Shown: positions 63,715-64,000 of the stretch, in pieces | Layout of the letters: every line of letters begins with the position of its first letter | Position numbering within the stretch: position 1 is the first letter of the stretch | From: Gallionella sp. | GTDB taxonomy: Bacteria > Pseudomonadota > Gammaproteobacteria > Burkholderiales > Gallionellaceae | DNA: 64,000 nt | Assembly: GCA_028714895.1 (NCBI GenBank) | Contig: JAQTLM010000001.1 | Span: 1 to 64,000, forward strand | Reading direction: 5' to 3' | Translations under genes and position numbers: made by a program | Notes under the pieces: generated by a model | What the model was told of the DNA's origin: nothing | The model's input: only the letters and a program-made list of their open reading frames with translations | Databases searched by the model: none

Positions 63715-64000
63715 GTAACCGCTCGATTCTGATCATGGCAGGCGGCACCGGCGGGCACATCATGCCGGGGCTGGCCGTCGCCGACATCCTGCGCTCGCAG
63801 GGCTGGAAGGTGATTTGGCTGGGAGCGCCGGGCAGCATGGAGGCGGAACTGGTGCCGAAGCACGGTTATGGCATGGCCTGGGTGCGCTTTTCCGGTGTGC
63901 GCGGTAAGGGTCTGCTGCGCAAATTGCTGTTGCCGTTCAATTTGCTGACCGCACTGGGGCAGAGCGCAGCCGCGATATTCCGCCACCGCCCCGACGTGGT
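63711..64000 (+). CDS. murG: Lipid II synthase MurG, N-terminal part (cut by window edge)
   Basis: MurG transfers GlcNAc from UDP-GlcNAc to lipid I, making lipid II. The visible 96 residues start [20 protein letters not shown], with the first glycine-rich loop. [20 protein letters not shown] and [16 protein letters not shown], parts of the N-terminal GT-B domain, follow. The start overlaps the ftsW stop by four bases. The C-terminal part lies beyond position 64000. Confidence 0.95.
   Translation, partial: MSNRSILIMAGGTGGHIMPGLAVADILRSQGWKVIWLGAPGSMEAELVPKHGYGMAWVRFSGVRGKGLLRKLLLPFNLLTALGQSAAAIFRHRPDV

Overview
This is a chromosomal window, visibly GC-rich, from a betaproteobacterium. A member of the Nitrosomonadales, perhaps close to the Gallionellaceae, fits best; this is inferred from gene content and order, because no rRNA is present. 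Supporting points are the SAH riboswitch-ahcY-membrane protein-metF unit, the hemA-prfA-prmC grouping, split glycine dehydrogenase subunits, paired ppk1 and PPK2-type enzymes, and a standard dcw cluster starting with mraZ.

Layout. 1-3661 (minus): metF (cut by the window edge), a small membrane protein and ahcY behind an S-adenosylhomocysteine riboswitch, then an HD-GYP phosphodiesterase. 3778-14934: envelope polysaccharide genes, with waaA and waaC on minus and a plus-strand run of a WecA-like transferase, a CapD/WbpM dehydratase, two methyltransferases, an O-antigen ligase and three glycosyltransferases. 15193-17173: apaH, a MazE/PemK toxin-antitoxin pair and a repeat-filled gap. 17174-23507: two glycine-zipper lipoproteins, a PfkB kinase, an amino acid permease and a P-type ATPase. 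23539-29003: a glycine cleavage operon (gcvT-gcvH-gcvPA-tpx-gcvPB) behind a tandem glycine riboswitch and terminator. 29060-34843: prmC, prfA and hemA, with an AT-richer accessory block (membrane protein, broken secreted protein, DUF433/DUF5615 pair) between prmC and prfA. 35081-37075: TPP riboswitch and thiC. 37082-39272: a decayed restriction-modification locus with vsr, a truncated MvaI/BcnI-like nuclease, an HNH nuclease and a possible methyltransferase relic. 39351-45359: uppP, two TonB-dependent receptors with near-identical 5' ends and shared operator-like dyads, and yggX. 45510-50142: polyphosphate module (ppk1, a basic protein, sixA-like, PPK2-type pap). 50320-53110: DUF2288, pyrC, rnpB and a DHH phosphoesterase. 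53453-64000: the dcw cluster mraZ-rsmH-ftsL-ftsI-murE-murF-mraY-murD-ftsW-murG (cut by the edge), with overlapping genes behind one strong promoter and four tandem MraZ-type decamers.

The most unusual feature is the repeat landscape. An 81-83 nt hairpin family (ends GACAC/GTGTC) occurs three times: once between genes and once each, in opposite orientations and in frame, inside murE and murD. A second, 51-nt hairpin family (TAACCA...TGGCTA) occurs four times, three of them inside the loops of larger, unrelated palindromic repeats; a closely related uninterrupted host palindrome lies near 16.08 kb. A third type of palindrome sits in frame inside prmC and another ends a glycosyltransferase gene. 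Degenerate heptamer repeats occur in murD and between gcvPA and gcvH. These short elements appear to have invaded essential genes without breaking them. No transposase, integrase, CRISPR array, tRNA or rRNA was seen.
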